Shown: positions 32,517 through 42,400, numbered from the stretch's first letter. The stretch: DNA of 64,000 nt from Nocardioides psychrotolerans (GCF_900113685.1 NZ_FOQG01000009.1:107468-171467); one strand, 5' to 3'. The notes: a model not told the origin generated them from the sequence alone. Translations and numbers: made by a program.

Positions 32517-33880
32517 GACCGGCGCCGCGATCGACCCCCACGAGGTCGCCGACGACGCGCCCACACCCACTGACCTGATCCGCCAGGTCCGTGCCGCGAA
32601 GGCCACCGCAGACGCTGCCGCGCTCGACACGTTCCACCTCGCGATCGCGTGGGCCCACGCCCACCCCGAGACCCCCGGCGACCAGTCCTGGAAGGCGCCA
32701 CGAGCTTCCTACGTCCCGGGTGAGCCGATGGGCGACGGGTCCCCGGTCACCGGTGACCTTGATGAGGTGCAGTGGTTCGGGATCCCCCCCATCGCCTGGT
32801 CCGCCGCGGCCCCCTTCGCCACAGCGAACGCGATGTCGACCGCAGCCGGGAAGGCGTTCCTGCGGGACTGCCTGGTGATCCGCCACCGGATGCCGAGGGT
32901 CTACGCGAAAGTGGTGGCCGGGAAGGTCCCGGTGTGGCGGGCCCGGCGCATCGCGGGCGCCGTCCTCGGCGCACCGAGAGATGTCATCGCCCACGTCGAC
33001 CGTGCCATCGCCCCCCGTTGCCGGCACCGCCGGGTTGATCACCCTCGACCGCCTCATCGACGAAGCGATGCTGCTCCTGCACGCCGAAGAGGTCGAGATC
33101 GCATCACTCGAAGCCCTCGAACACCGCCACGTCACCCTCGACGAGAGATCCATCGGTCATACCGGGATCGCGGAGATGACCATCCGCGCCGACTGGGCCG
33201 ACCTTCACGACCTCGACACCGCCGTCGCCCTCATCGCCGAAGCGTTAAAGCGCGACGGCTCACTTGAGTCCCTCGATGTCAGGCGCTCCCAAGCGGTCGG
33301 GATCCTCGCCGACCCCACCAGGGCACTCGCGCTCATCAACAACACCGAGCCACCGCCGCCGTCGAAGAGCATCGTGGCCTACGTCCACCTCGACCACGAC
33401 GTCATCGAAGGCCGCGGGCTCCTCGCCCACGACGAGGCCGGCCACACCCTCCTCGCCGACCGCATCCGAGAATGGTTGACCCGCGGCGACCGCCACATCA
33501 CCATCCGCCCCGTGATCAACCTCAACGACCACTGCGACGGCAGCGAAGACACCGGCCACCACGGTCGCCAGGGGCCAGACCCCTACGTCCCCAGCTTCCT
33601 CACCGCCGAGAAGGTCCGCCTCCGCAACCCCACCTGCGTCTTCCCCCACTGCACAAAGAAGTCCAGGTCCTGCGACCTGGACCACCTCACCGCCCACACC
33701 AGGACCGGTGTGACCTGCGAATGCAACCTCGCACCACTGTGTCGACATCACCACCAACTCAAGACCCACGCCGGCTGGACCTACCAACAACTCACCCCCG
33801 GCACCTTCCTCTGGCGAAAACCCCACGGCCAGACCATGCTCGTCACCCCCACCGGCACGAGAGACCTCACCGACCCCTGA
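32515..33880 (+). pseudogene. DUF222 / HNH endonuclease, frameshifted and with IS at its start codon
   Basis: The N-terminal DUF222 domain (TPTDLIRQVRAAKATADAAA, FLRDCLVIRHRMPRVYAKVV) runs to about 33010. The frame is then broken at a run of six C (33011-33016); deleting one C restores VDRAIAPVAGTAGLITLDRL. The rest encodes the C-terminal HNH nuclease: CVFPHCTKKSRSCDLDHLTA, NLAPLCRHHHQLKTHAGWTY. The ATG at 32515 is created by the IS481 end joining the duplicated target, so the frame is kept but promoter and upstream signals are lost. These nucleases are multicopy in Actinobacteria; role uncertain. Confidence 0.85.
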
Positions 33881-33969
33881 CGCGCCTCTGCGATGTCAGG
33901 CACGATCCTCGGGAACCCCACGCCGCCTCCGACTCGTCGCAGCAGGTGAGGGAGCAACGAGGAGGCGCC

Positions 33970-34491
33970 ATGGACCGGGACACCGGTGACGACGCGGAGT
34001 TCGACGACTTCGTCGCCGCGCGCTGGCAGCGGCTGGTGCGCGCTGCGGTGCTCCTGGGCTGCAGCAGCCACGAGGCCGAGGACGTCGTCCAGACCGCGCT
34101 CACTCGCTGCCTGGTCACGTGGTCGCGCGTCCGTCGCGCCGATGACCGCGACGCCTACGTCTACCGCGTCCTCGTCAACACCTTCACCGACAGCCGCCGC
34201 CGGCTCTGGCGCGGCGAGCAGCCGACCGAGCACCTGCCGGAGCGGGCTGTGGACGGGGGCGACGACCCGACGCGCGACGTGCTCGTCCGAGACAGCGTCG
34301 ACCGCGCGCTCGCCCGGCTCACCGCCGACCAGCGCGCCGCGGTCGTGCTCCGTTACTACGCGCACCTGAGCGAGGCCCAGATGGCGAGCGTCCTCGGCGT
34401 CGCGCCGGGCACCGTCAAGAGCCGCCTCTCCCGCGCCCTCGCGGCCCTGGCGCTCGACCCCGATCTCGCCGACCACGAGGAGACGCTGTGA
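33970..34491 (+). CDS. RNA polymerase ECF sigma factor, SigE family
   Basis: This 173-residue sigma-70-family protein has region 2 FDDFVAARWQRLVRAAVLLG with EAEDVVQTALTRCLVTWSRV, and region 4 ALARLTADQRAAVVLRYYAH with MASVLGVAPGTVKSRLSRAL. This is the SigE-family layout of Actinobacteria. ATG at 33970 is preceded by GAGGAGG with a 4-nt gap. Its stop overlaps the GTG start of the membrane protein that follows (GTGA), the usual sigma / anti-sigma arrangement. Confidence 0.93.
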   Translation: MDRDTGDDAEFDDFVAARWQRLVRAAVLLGCSSHEAEDVVQTALTRCLVTWSRVRRADDRDAYVYRVLVNTFTDSRRRLWRGEQPTEHLPERAVDGGDDPTRDVLVRDSVDRALARLTADQRAAVVLRYYAHLSEAQMASVLGVAPGTVKSRLSRALAALALDPDLADHEETL

Positions 34492-35363
34492 ACGACGACA
34501 ACCTGACCGAGATCCTGGAGCGCTCCGTCGCCGACGTAGGCGTCGGCCCGCCCCCGCTCGCCGCCCTGCACCGCACCGCGCGCCGCCGCCGCAGGTCGGG
34601 AGCCGCCGGGCTGGCCGCCGCAGCCGCCGTCGCGCTGGTCGCGGGCGGGGTCGCGCTGTGGCCGGCCGGTGACGTCGCCGACACCCGCGAGCCGGCGCCC
34701 GCAGCCTCCGACTCCCCGGCGCCCCAGCCGGAGCCGCCCGACGACTTATCTCCCGCAGGCACGCGCTGGGCCGGCATCGGCCAGGCGGTCATCGCCATCC
34801 CGGACTCGTGGGGCACCAACGCGACCGGGTGTGGCACGCCGAGCCGCGACACGGTCGTCGTGGACGAAGGAGTCATCCCGCTCTGCCTCATCCCCTTTCC
34901 CGCCGACACGACGAGCGTGACGATCCGCGAGCGCAACGCCGTGGACGAGATCGACGGCTGGACGCCGGTCGAGGTAGACGGAGAGGCTGCGCTGCGATCC
35001 CCGACCTCGAGCGGCCGTGGTTTCGGCGGTCGCCTCTATGGAGCCAGCGTCTACCTCCCCGAGCGCGACGTGATGTTCGCCGCCCAGTCCTCGGTGTCGG
35101 CGCAGGCGGTCACCGACGTGCTCGCGGGCATCTCCATCCTCGACATGCTCGTCGCGGTCCCAGGGTTCTCGTCGGCCAACTACGACGGCGAGCAGCGCAA
35201 GGCGGGGGAGAACTACGTGCGGACCCTGACGGAGGCCGGGCTGCGGGCGAAGGTCGTCGTGAAGCCGTCGCGGAGCACGCCGGGGTTCGTCTGGGGTGCG
35301 TCTCCACGTCCCGGCACGGTCGTCGAACCCGGCTCGACGGTGACCGTTACTGTCACCGGCTAG
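34488..35363 (+). CDS. Membrane-anchored sigma partner with C-terminal PASTA-like domain
   Basis: This 291-residue protein has a cytoplasmic N-terminus (NLTEILERSVADVGVGPPPL), one membrane span (GAAGLAAAAAVALVAGGVAL) and a Pro-rich linker. The extracellular region includes WAGIGQAVIAIPDSWG and CGTPSRDTVVVDEG. The C-terminus VPGFSSANYDGEQRKAGENY...VVVKPSRSTP...GTVVEPGSTVTVTV resembles a PASTA unit. Overlap with the sigma gene suggests a regulator or sensor that holds the sigma factor and reports on the cell envelope. No zinc-finger anti-sigma motif is visible, so the anti-sigma role is inferred. Confidence 0.75.
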   Translation: MNDDNLTEILERSVADVGVGPPPLAALHRTARRRRRSGAAGLAAAAAVALVAGGVALWPAGDVADTREPAPAASDSPAPQPEPPDDLSPAGTRWAGIGQAVIAIPDSWGTNATGCGTPSRDTVVVDEGVIPLCLIPFPADTTSVTIRERNAVDEIDGWTPVEVDGEAALRSPTSSGRGFGGRLYGASVYLPERDVMFAAQSSVSAQAVTDVLAGISILDMLVAVPGFSSANYDGEQRKAGENYVRTLTEAGLRAKVVVKPSRSTPGFVWGASPRPGTVVEPGSTVTVTVTG

Positions 35364-35740
35364 CGACCTGTCACGACCGTCTCGGCCTCGTCGAGGAGCC
35401 GCCCCGCCCACTCGATGGCCTTCGCGGCGTCGCCTGGGGCCGCCAGACGAGATTGATACTGCGCCTTTGTCTTCAGCTTCAGCAGTCGACCGAGTGTCGA
35501 GGCCAGGGCCGCACCAGCAGGTCCAGCGGCTTTGAGTTCCGCGACGGCGTCGTGGTGGTTGTCTCTCTTGCGCGTGGTGCCGGTGAGGCGCAGGCAGATG
35601 GCGTCCTTGGAGTTGATGCCGGAGATGACCGCGTTCGAAGTTGCGGCATTGACGTGGTTCCACGTCAGGTCCAGACGAGCCGCCTCCAGGAACTCGCGGG
35701 CCTTCACCAGGTGTGCCTGGGCATCATCCAGGGCGGTCAC
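35360..35740 (-). CDS. HEPN-domain protein (toxin of second MNT/HEPN pair)
   Basis: This 126-residue all-helical protein reads ALDDAQAHLVKAREFLEAAR, NHVNAATSNAVISGINSKDA, HHDAVAELKAAG, LGRLLKLKTKAQYQSRLAAP, DAAKAIEWAGRLLDEAETVV. This is the short HEPN type that occurs with nucleotidyltransferases. The usual Rx4-6H is replaced by LKTKAQY. The start overlaps the MNT stop as ATGA (35737-35740). Its stop codon shares the CTAG at 35360-35363 with the convergent membrane-protein gene. Confidence 0.8.
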   Translation of the reverse strand: MTALDDAQAHLVKAREFLEAARLDLTWNHVNAATSNAVISGINSKDAICLRLTGTTRKRDNHHDAVAELKAAGPAGAALASTLGRLLKLKTKAQYQSRLAAPGDAAKAIEWAGRLLDEAETVVTGR

Positions 35741-36375
35741 GCGGGTTTCGTCCGCCGCATCAGGTCTCGGACGTCCTTGCCGGCCAACACGATCGCATCT
35801 TGTCGCAAGTCAACGACGAGCCGATCGTTGTCCAGCACGGACCGCTCGAGCTCATCAAGGCTGAGCTCCAAGATCTCGCACTCGTTGCCGGACCAGGCGT
35901 GGACGTGCGAGACGAGCTGCTCCACCTGGTCGAGCCAGCGGGGGTCATCGACGCGCGCTTCGCCTTGATCGCTGCGGACGAGCAGCAGGTCGATGTCGCT
36001 GCCAGCCGTGGCTGCTCCCCGTGCAGCGGAGCCGAAGAGGCACGCCGCGCCCGGCTGGATCTCCCACGTCGCGATCTCGTGGCGGATCCGCTGCAGGAGC
36101 GCACCCCACATGTCGATGAGCGCGAGGATGCCGGGCGCGGCCACGTGCTCATGGTTGAGCCGGTACAGCTTCGACGGCGGCCGGTCCTCGCAGAGCGCGA
36201 CACCAGCGGTCGCAAGCTCGCCGAGAATGTCGTTGGCCCGTCGCTGGCTGACCCTCCCATCGGTCAGCTCGGCGACCTTCCGACCGCTCAGGGGCTCGCT
36301 GGTGCGGGCGAGCACCGTCAACACCGGTCCATGCGCGCTAGGTATTACGGACGAGAGCGGGTGGGACAGATCCAT
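35737..36375 (-). CDS. MNT-type nucleotidyltransferase with N-terminal winged helix (antitoxin of second pair)
   Basis: This 212-residue protein has a winged-helix head (LSGRKVAELTDGRVSQRRAN, DILGELATAGVALCEDRPPS) and a nucleotidyltransferase core GSAARGAATAGSDIDLLLVR with the GS and DxD motifs, then DECEILELSL-like C-terminal strands (NECEILELSLDELERSV). Domain order and pairing with a HEPN gene match the pair at 15379-16433, though the sequences are clearly different families. The upstream TGCTCGATTGAGCA palindrome may be its own operator. Confidence 0.87.
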   Translation of the reverse strand: MDLSHPLSSVIPSAHGPVLTVLARTSEPLSGRKVAELTDGRVSQRRANDILGELATAGVALCEDRPPSKLYRLNHEHVAAPGILALIDMWGALLQRIRHEIATWEIQPGAACLFGSAARGAATAGSDIDLLLVRSDQGEARVDDPRWLDQVEQLVSHVHAWSGNECEILELSLDELERSVLDNDRLVVDLRQDAIVLAGKDVRDLMRRTKPA

Positions 36376-36403
36376 CGCAGCACCTCTGAGTTGAGCGAAA
36401 TCA

Positions 36404-36417
36404 TGCTCGATTGAGCA
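36404..36417. promoter_or_regulatory. Candidate autoregulatory operator of the second MNT/HEPN operon
   Basis: TGCTCGATTGAGCA is a palindrome with perfect 5-bp arms (TGCTC/GAGCA), 29 bp upstream of the MNT start. TTGAGC also occurs at 36391 and GCTCA at about 36425-36429, so several half-sites surround TATACT (36418-36423 on the minus strand), a possible -10 box. The winged-helix head of the MNT protein is a plausible ligand. Confidence 0.5.
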
Positions 36418-36465
36418 GTATAGCGCTCAGATGTCGCGATCGTCAGGACCGTCACCGGCTGAGCC

Positions 36466-36817
36466 TCACACCGCGAACGACACCGCGATCAGCACCGAGA
36501 CGGCGACCATCGCCACGGTCACGACCAGCCCGAGGGTGAAGTGCGGCAGCGGCTCGCGCAGCCGCATCGCCCGCTCGACCCGCGCCCACCGGACGAACGC
36601 GAGTGCGGTCAGCAGCCCGCCGAGGAGCGCCAGCACCACGACGAGCACGCTGCGCAGCCAGTCGTTCGCAGGCGTTGCCCAGCGAGTGCAGCGCCACGGA
36701 GCCGGCCAGCATCGCGAGCGTCGTACGCACCCAGGCCAGGAACGTGCGTTCGTTGGCCAGCGTGTAGCGCGGGTCCGGCTCCTCGCCGCGCCCGTAGACG
36801 GGGTCCATGCACTCCAT
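36466..36817 (-). pseudogene. DUF202 (YidH-like) membrane protein, frameshifted
   Basis: The first frame (from 36817 or 36808) gives DPRYTLANERTFLAWVRTTL and AMLAGSVALHSLG, the DUF202 hallmark. Near 36664-36682 the match moves one frame on: NDWLRSVLVVVLALLGGLLT, ALAFVRWARVERAMRLREPL, VVTVAMVAVSVLIAVSFAV, stop at 36466. One indel separates the first membrane helix from the other two. DUF202 proteins are small three-helix membrane proteins of unknown role. A sequencing indel is a real alternative. Confidence 0.8.
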
Positions 36818-36850
36818 CGTGGCCCACGGGCGCCCCCTAGGCTCCGGCGC

Positions 36851-37654
36851 ATGGCTTCCGTTTTCGACTCGACCACCGCGGTGAACCCCCGGGGCGGGGG
36901 GCGCTACGACGCGGTGCTCGACCCCGGGTGGGTGGTCGGGGGTGGCGTCAACGGCGGCTACCTGCTCGCCGTCATCGGCAACGCGCTGCGCGCGGAGATG
37001 CCCGACAAGCCCGACCCGCTGGCCATCAGTGCCTACTACCTCGCCGCCTCGGTGCCCGGCCCGGCGCAGGTCCAGGTGGACGTACGCCGCTCCGGCGGCA
37101 CCGTGTCGGTTGCCTCGGCCGAGCTGAGCCAGGGGGGAGAGGCGCGCATCGCCGCTCTCGCGACGTATGGCGACCTCGACCGCGGCGCCGACGACGTGCA
37201 GACCACCGCGTTGCCCTTCGACCTGCCGCCGCTGGAGCAGTGCGTGCCCAACACGATGGCGCCGGAGGAGGTGCGCCGGATCGCGCCGCTGATGGGGCGC
37301 TTCGACATGCGCTTCCACCCCGAGCACGTCGGCTGGGCGCTCGGGGCGCCGACCGGGGTCGCGGAGATGGCGGCGTGGTTCCGGCTCGAGGACGGCCGCG
37401 AGCCCGACCCGATCTCCCTGCTGCTCGTCGTCGACGCGCTCCCGCCGGTCACGTTCAACACCAAAGGCATCGGGTGGGCGCCCACCTTGGAGCTCACCGC
37501 CCACGTGCGTGCCAAGCCCGCCCCCGGCTGGCTGCGCGTGCGACACGTGAGCCGCAACGTCGCCGGTGGGATGTTCGAGGAGGACTGCGAGGTCTGGGAC
37601 GCAGAAGACCGCCTGGTCGCCCAGAGCCGTCAGTTGGCCCGACTGCCGCGCTGA
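36851..37654 (+). CDS. Thioesterase-family protein (TesB-like double hotdog)
   Basis: This 267-residue protein starts FDSTTAVNPRGGGRYDAVLD, then WVVGGGVNGGYLLAVIGNAL, and contains the second-half motifs AAWFRLEDGREPDPISLLLV and LELTAHVRAKPAPGWLRVRH, ending CEVWDAEDRLVAQSRQLA. G.NGGY and the C-terminal W...LVAQSRQL are characteristic of TesB-type acyl-CoA thioesterases with two hotdog repeats. It should hydrolyse acyl-CoA esters; substrate unknown. The 3' end overlaps the convergent gene by 25 bp. Confidence 0.9.
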   Translation: MASVFDSTTAVNPRGGGRYDAVLDPGWVVGGGVNGGYLLAVIGNALRAEMPDKPDPLAISAYYLAASVPGPAQVQVDVRRSGGTVSVASAELSQGGEARIAALATYGDLDRGADDVQTTALPFDLPPLEQCVPNTMAPEEVRRIAPLMGRFDMRFHPEHVGWALGAPTGVAEMAAWFRLEDGREPDPISLLLVVDALPPVTFNTKGIGWAPTLELTAHVRAKPAPGWLRVRHVSRNVAGGMFEEDCEVWDAEDRLVAQSRQLARLPR

Positions 37655-39255
37655 GCGGCCGAGTCGTCGTCGCGCGTCGCGCCGCCCTGGAGCAGCCACC
37701 ACGCCGCTGCTCGTCGTACGCCGTCGTCCGCGTGCTCGCTCAACCGCTCGAGCTCGGGTGAGCCGTGCATGCCGAGCGCGAAGAGGACGCCATGGTGCTC
37801 CGACCGGCGCCGGGCGGGCAGACGGGCGGCCAGGCCGGCCGCCGTGGCGGGGTCGAGCGGACGGTCGTGGATGCCGACGTTGATGAGCACCCGTGCCAGG
37901 TGACGGTCGGGCATGGCGTCCACGGTGCGCTGACGGGGACCGGTCGGCGGCGTGGGGCAGGGCAGGCGCATGAGCATCGCCCAGGCGCGGGCGGCGATGA
38001 ACTCGTCGCGGTGGTGCGTCAGGGCGAGGACCTGGTCGGCCGTCGCCGGACCGTAGGGGCTCGCGGACAGCAGCAGGGCCGCGTGGTGACGTCGCGCCTT
38101 GTGCGTGTGGACCAACGCCTCGCGGACGAGCCGGTGGAGCATCATGTCGGTCTCGATGGGGTGGTGGGTCGGGGTGGCGTCCTGGATCGCGGTGGCCACC
38201 TCGGTGGCGAGCGAGGCCGCCTTGCGCGAGGTGATCAGCTCCCGGGTGGAGCGCACGCGGACCACCATGGCGGTCGCGACGGGGTCACGGAGCCGGCTCT
38301 CGACGGCCTCCCAGGAGGTGCGCGGGACGTGTACGGCGAGGTCGAGCGTGTCGAGGCCGGCGTCGAGGTCGAGACCACGGGAGAGCTGCCGCTCGAGGTG
38401 GCGCTCCAGCTCGGGCAGGGCCTGGGCGTCGAAGTGCCCGCGGGCGACCTTGGTCGCCGCGACGGAGGTCGCCGCGCGGCGCAGGTTCCTCGACGGCGAC
38501 GACAGCAGGCGGAGCACGAGGTCGCTGGCGGCTCGGTCGGTCACCTCGCCGAGCAGGTTGAGCACCGGGGCCACGACCTGGGCGTCCGGGTCCATCACGA
38601 AGTTGCCCAGGGCGCGCGAGACGTGGCGCTGGGAGGAGGGGTGGCGCAGGAAGTCGACGGCCGCCTCGAAGCGCCGCACGTGGTCTATGCCACCGCTGGT
38701 CGCGAGCTCGCGGATCAGGGCCGAAGCGAGGGCGGACCAGTCGTCGTGACGCAGGAAAACCTGGTCGTAGTACCAAAGGGCACGGCTCGCGGAGAGCCAC
38801 TGAGCACCCGTCACGACCCCCTTGGCGACGGCCTCCAGGAGGGCGTCGAAGTCGGCGTCGGCGTCGACCTCAGGGGTCTTGCGGACCCGCGGCGCCTCGG
38901 CGCTCTGGAAGCCGCGGCGCAGCCCGCCGACCGTGGCCGCCAGCAATCCGGAGGTGAGTCCAAGGACGTCCTCATAGCCATCCAGCACGCTCGCCTGGGC
39001 CACGCTGCTGCCCGACTCCACACGGGAGAGGCGAGGCGCATCCAACGCTGTTCCACGCTCAGCCAGGCGTGAGATGAAGCCATCGCGCCGAGAAAGCGCG
39101 GGATCACCACCGAGGATCCGCGCCGTGGTCAGCAGCCACGCGACGCGGAGGTCGACACGGATCGATGTCGACGTGATCGTCGAGACGTCCTCGGGGAGAT
39201 GCAGGCGGCGGCCTCGTCGCGAGGGACTGACCGTGGGGCCCCTGGTGCCGGTGAT
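37630..39255 (-). CDS. XRE-like HTH / helical-repeat regulatory protein, non-canonical start
   Basis: The C-terminal ~440 residues are helical and repeat-like (LRRAATSVAATKVARGHFDA, EFIAARAWAMLMRL, EHADDGVRRAAAWWLLQGG), recalling HEAT-type regulators. The first conventional start is TTG 39045, but the frame upstream clearly encodes protein: DLRVAWLLTTARILGGDPAL, SRRDGFISRLAERGTALDAP then RLSRVESGS, an XRE-like HTH. No ATG, GTG or TTG occurs in that part. A perfect AGGAGG (39261-39266) lies 5 nt before ATC at 39253-39255, so an ATC start is proposed, giving about 541 residues. The start is inference; the protein is well supported. Confidence 0.65.
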   Translation of the reverse strand: MTGTRGPTVSPSRRGRRLHLPEDVSTITSTSIRVDLRVAWLLTTARILGGDPALSRRDGFISRLAERGTALDAPRLSRVESGSSVAQASVLDGYEDVLGLTSGLLAATVGGLRRGFQSAEAPRVRKTPEVDADADFDALLEAVAKGVVTGAQWLSASRALWYYDQVFLRHDDWSALASALIRELATSGGIDHVRRFEAAVDFLRHPSSQRHVSRALGNFVMDPDAQVVAPVLNLLGEVTDRAASDLVLRLLSSPSRNLRRAATSVAATKVARGHFDAQALPELERHLERQLSRGLDLDAGLDTLDLAVHVPRTSWEAVESRLRDPVATAMVVRVRSTRELITSRKAASLATEVATAIQDATPTHHPIETDMMLHRLVREALVHTHKARRHHAALLLSASPYGPATADQVLALTHHRDEFIAARAWAMLMRLPCPTPPTGPRQRTVDAMPDRHLARVLINVGIHDRPLDPATAAGLAARLPARRRSEHHGVLFALGMHGSPELERLSEHADDGVRRAAAWWLLQGGATRDDDSAAQRGSRAN

Positions 39256-39299
39256 GAACGCCTCCTGGATGGGCGGACTGACTGCGCGCTGCCGGTGTG

Positions 39300-39313
39300 G
39301 TGACCCGGGTCAC
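39300..39313. promoter_or_regulatory. GTGACCCGGGTCAC palindrome in divergent promoter
   Basis: This is a perfect 14-bp palindrome between the HTH/repeat gene and the large surface-protein gene. It is followed by the AT-richer stretch 39314-39365, where promoters for both directions could lie. A target for the adjacent HTH protein is possible. Confidence 0.4.
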
Positions 39314-39479
39314 TCGTTTGTTGTCGAGATTGGATCATGTCACAACAATTCCAATCGTTCACTCACCCCTCCTTAGGTTGCTGACTGCATCGACAGTCAG
39401 GTCACCCGTCTTGGGACCCGGCTCCGGCGCGAGAGGGCCTCGGGTCCTCGAACAACATTCATTCCTGAAGGGAACACGC

Positions 39480-42400
39480 ATGAACAGCAGCGGCATCAAG
39501 CGGGGACTGGCCACCACGGCCATCACCGCTCTCGCGGTAACGGGCATCCCGTTCATCGCCACCTCGGCCTCGGCCACCCCTCTCGCGACTCAGGCAACCG
39601 CCGCGTTGGCGAGCGCCGACAAGGTCGACATTCTGACCGTCAATGACGTGTCGGCAAAGAACGACGGCACCAACACCACGGTCTCGATCGCGGCGACCGG
39701 TGGCTCCAACGTCACGTCGATCCAATTCCAGTACGCCCCCACCGCCCCCGCGGCCGGGGACCCTGTCAACATCGGCGGCCCGGTTGCTCGCAACGCGGAC
39801 GGCCTCTTCGTCGTCGAGTGGGACGGCAACGCTGGCGCTGGCGTCACGGCTGTCGACCTCATCGCCATTCCCAACACTGGCCTCACCAACACCGACACGG
39901 AGGCTGCCACGCTCCTCACCAACGCCACCGCACAGACGGTGGAGCTGGCGACCGAGGGGTCCCGCGGCGTCTTCCAGAGCCCCTACACGGCCGACACTGG
40001 CAGTCAGTGGGTTGCTGTATCCGGTACCAACTCGAACGATGCTGGCGCCGTCACGGTTTCTCCACTGTTCGCCGGCGCTCCTGGCGGCACTGGGGCGACG
40101 GTGACTCCCGTTGAGGGTGCCGACACCACGGCGACCTTCCTTGGCATCGTCGACATTAAGGGCTACCCCTACTCCCCCGGTACCGAGAGCAACCAGCTCG
40201 CACTGCGTGCGGTCACTGGTGCCGGTAGCACCGACGACGTGGAGGCCTCGACGCTCTACCTCCAGAGCATCAACAGCATCACTGCCACGGCAGCCTCGAA
40301 CACGGTTGCGGGCACGGGCAGCACCAAGGTCACCGTGACGGTCAAGGACCAGAACGGCAACCCGATCCCCAAGGTGATCGTCGACTACACCACGCCGGAC
40401 GACGACTCTGACGTTGACACCAACCCGCAGCCCTCCCCGGGGGCGGCGTCCCTGCGGACGAACGGCAAGGGTGTTGCGGAGTTCACGCTCGGCGCGGGCT
40501 CGTACACCTTCATCGCCGAGACGAACGCAGTCCCGGACGGTGTCGCCAACGCTGGTGAGAAGACCGCTGGTCCCGTCACCATCACCTCGTACACGCCGGT
40601 CAACACCTCGCTCGTGGCGGAGCCCGTCGTCGCCGGTCGCGCTGACTACGACATCGACGAGCTCGACGACGACAACGACTTCCGCGCCGTCATCAAGGAC
40701 CAGAACGGCAACCCCGTTGCGGGTGAGTTGGTCGAGTACAGCTACACCTTCGACCCCGCTGGCGCTGCGCCTGCTGGCGCTCCGTCGACTTACGCCGCGG
40801 CCGCCGGTGTGACCGACTCCAACGGCCGCATCACCATCCCGTTTACGGGTTCGGGCACCGACGTCGGTACCTACACGCTGAATGTCCGCCGCCCGGCTGT
40901 GCTGGGTTCGGGCTTCATTCAGGGGACCCCGTTCACGTTCGACACGAACGAGTCTGAGATCACCTTCGATGAGGCCCCCACGGCATCGTCGGCTGTGAAC
41001 ACCTCTGACACCTACTCCGGCAAGCTCGCGCTCCTGGGCGGTCTGGGTGCCCTGGGTGGTCGCACGGTCAACGTCGAGTACACCCCGACCGGTGACGTGG
41101 TCTTCTCCACCACGCAGCCGAGCGGCACGACTCGAGTCGACGCTGACAGCGTGACTGCAGTCACCAAGGCTGACGGAACGTTCAGTGTCTCGCTGACCGA
41201 CCCGCCGGTTCCGGCCAACGTCACCCCCACGGCCGAGACGGGCACGCTGACCGCCACCGCGGCCGCGCCCATCAAGGACGGGGATGACCCGGCCGGTCCT
41301 GCTGACTCCACCGGCGCGCTGAACGTGGTCTTCGCCACGAGCGCCGCGCCTGCTGGCTCGGTCGCCACGATCGTCGCCATCACGGGCAACAAGACGCCTG
41401 GCCAGGCAGTCGCCGGTACGGTTCAGCTCCGCACTGCTGGGGGCGCCGCCGTTCCGAACACGCAGGTCACGCTGACGGTCGACAAGGGCTTCTTCACCGA
41501 CGGCACCAACGACCCGGCTCCTGCCGTGGGCGCGGACGCCGGCGAACTGAAGTCCCTGACCCAGTCGATCACGGTTACCACTGACTCGGCCGGTGACGCT
41601 TCGTTCAGCGTCGCCATCGAGCGTGACGCCGGCTTCGACGACGACGGTCTCGTCAAGGCGATCGTCACCGCCACGGTTGGCACGGTCACCGACACCGAGG
41701 ACGTCGACTACAGCTCTGCCAACCCGCTCAACGGCGGTACGGTCGAGCTCGTCGAGTCCCCGGCAGCTGAGCAGAGCGGCCCGACTGACCCTGCTTCTGT
41801 CAACCAGTCGGTTCTGTTCGACCTGGTCACCACCGACCAGTTCGGCAACCGCGTGGGCGGCGAGTTCGTTAACGTCACCGAGAACAAGCCGGGCGCCTCG
41901 ACGACCGGTGGTTTCTCTGACTTCGACAACTCCGGCGACATCTCGGTGTTCTCGGACCGCGCACAGACCGTCACCGCGACGGCGACTTGGGTCACTGACA
42001 CCTACCGGTACACGACCGCGACTGGGAACGGTGCCCCGGCAACCGTCGCCAACGGCGAGACGCTGACCGACACGGCCGACGTGGTCTTCGAGGGCATCGA
42101 CTTCGCTGCCTCCGACTTCTCGATCTCCTCGAACCCCGAGGGCACTGTTGTCCCGGGCACCGCGGTGACCGAGACGGTGACCGTGCTCGACCAGAACGGC
42201 AACCCGGCTCAGGGTCTCCAGGTCGAGTTCGTCCGCTCCGGCGCGGGTGGTGGCGAGACCGAGTCCCGCACCACCAACGCCAACGGTGAGGCGAACTACA
42301 CGTTCGTCGCCAGCACCGAGGGCACGGTCAACATCACGGCCATCGTCACCGACGGCAGTGGCCAGAGCGAGACGCTGACCGACACGGTCACGGTCGACAA

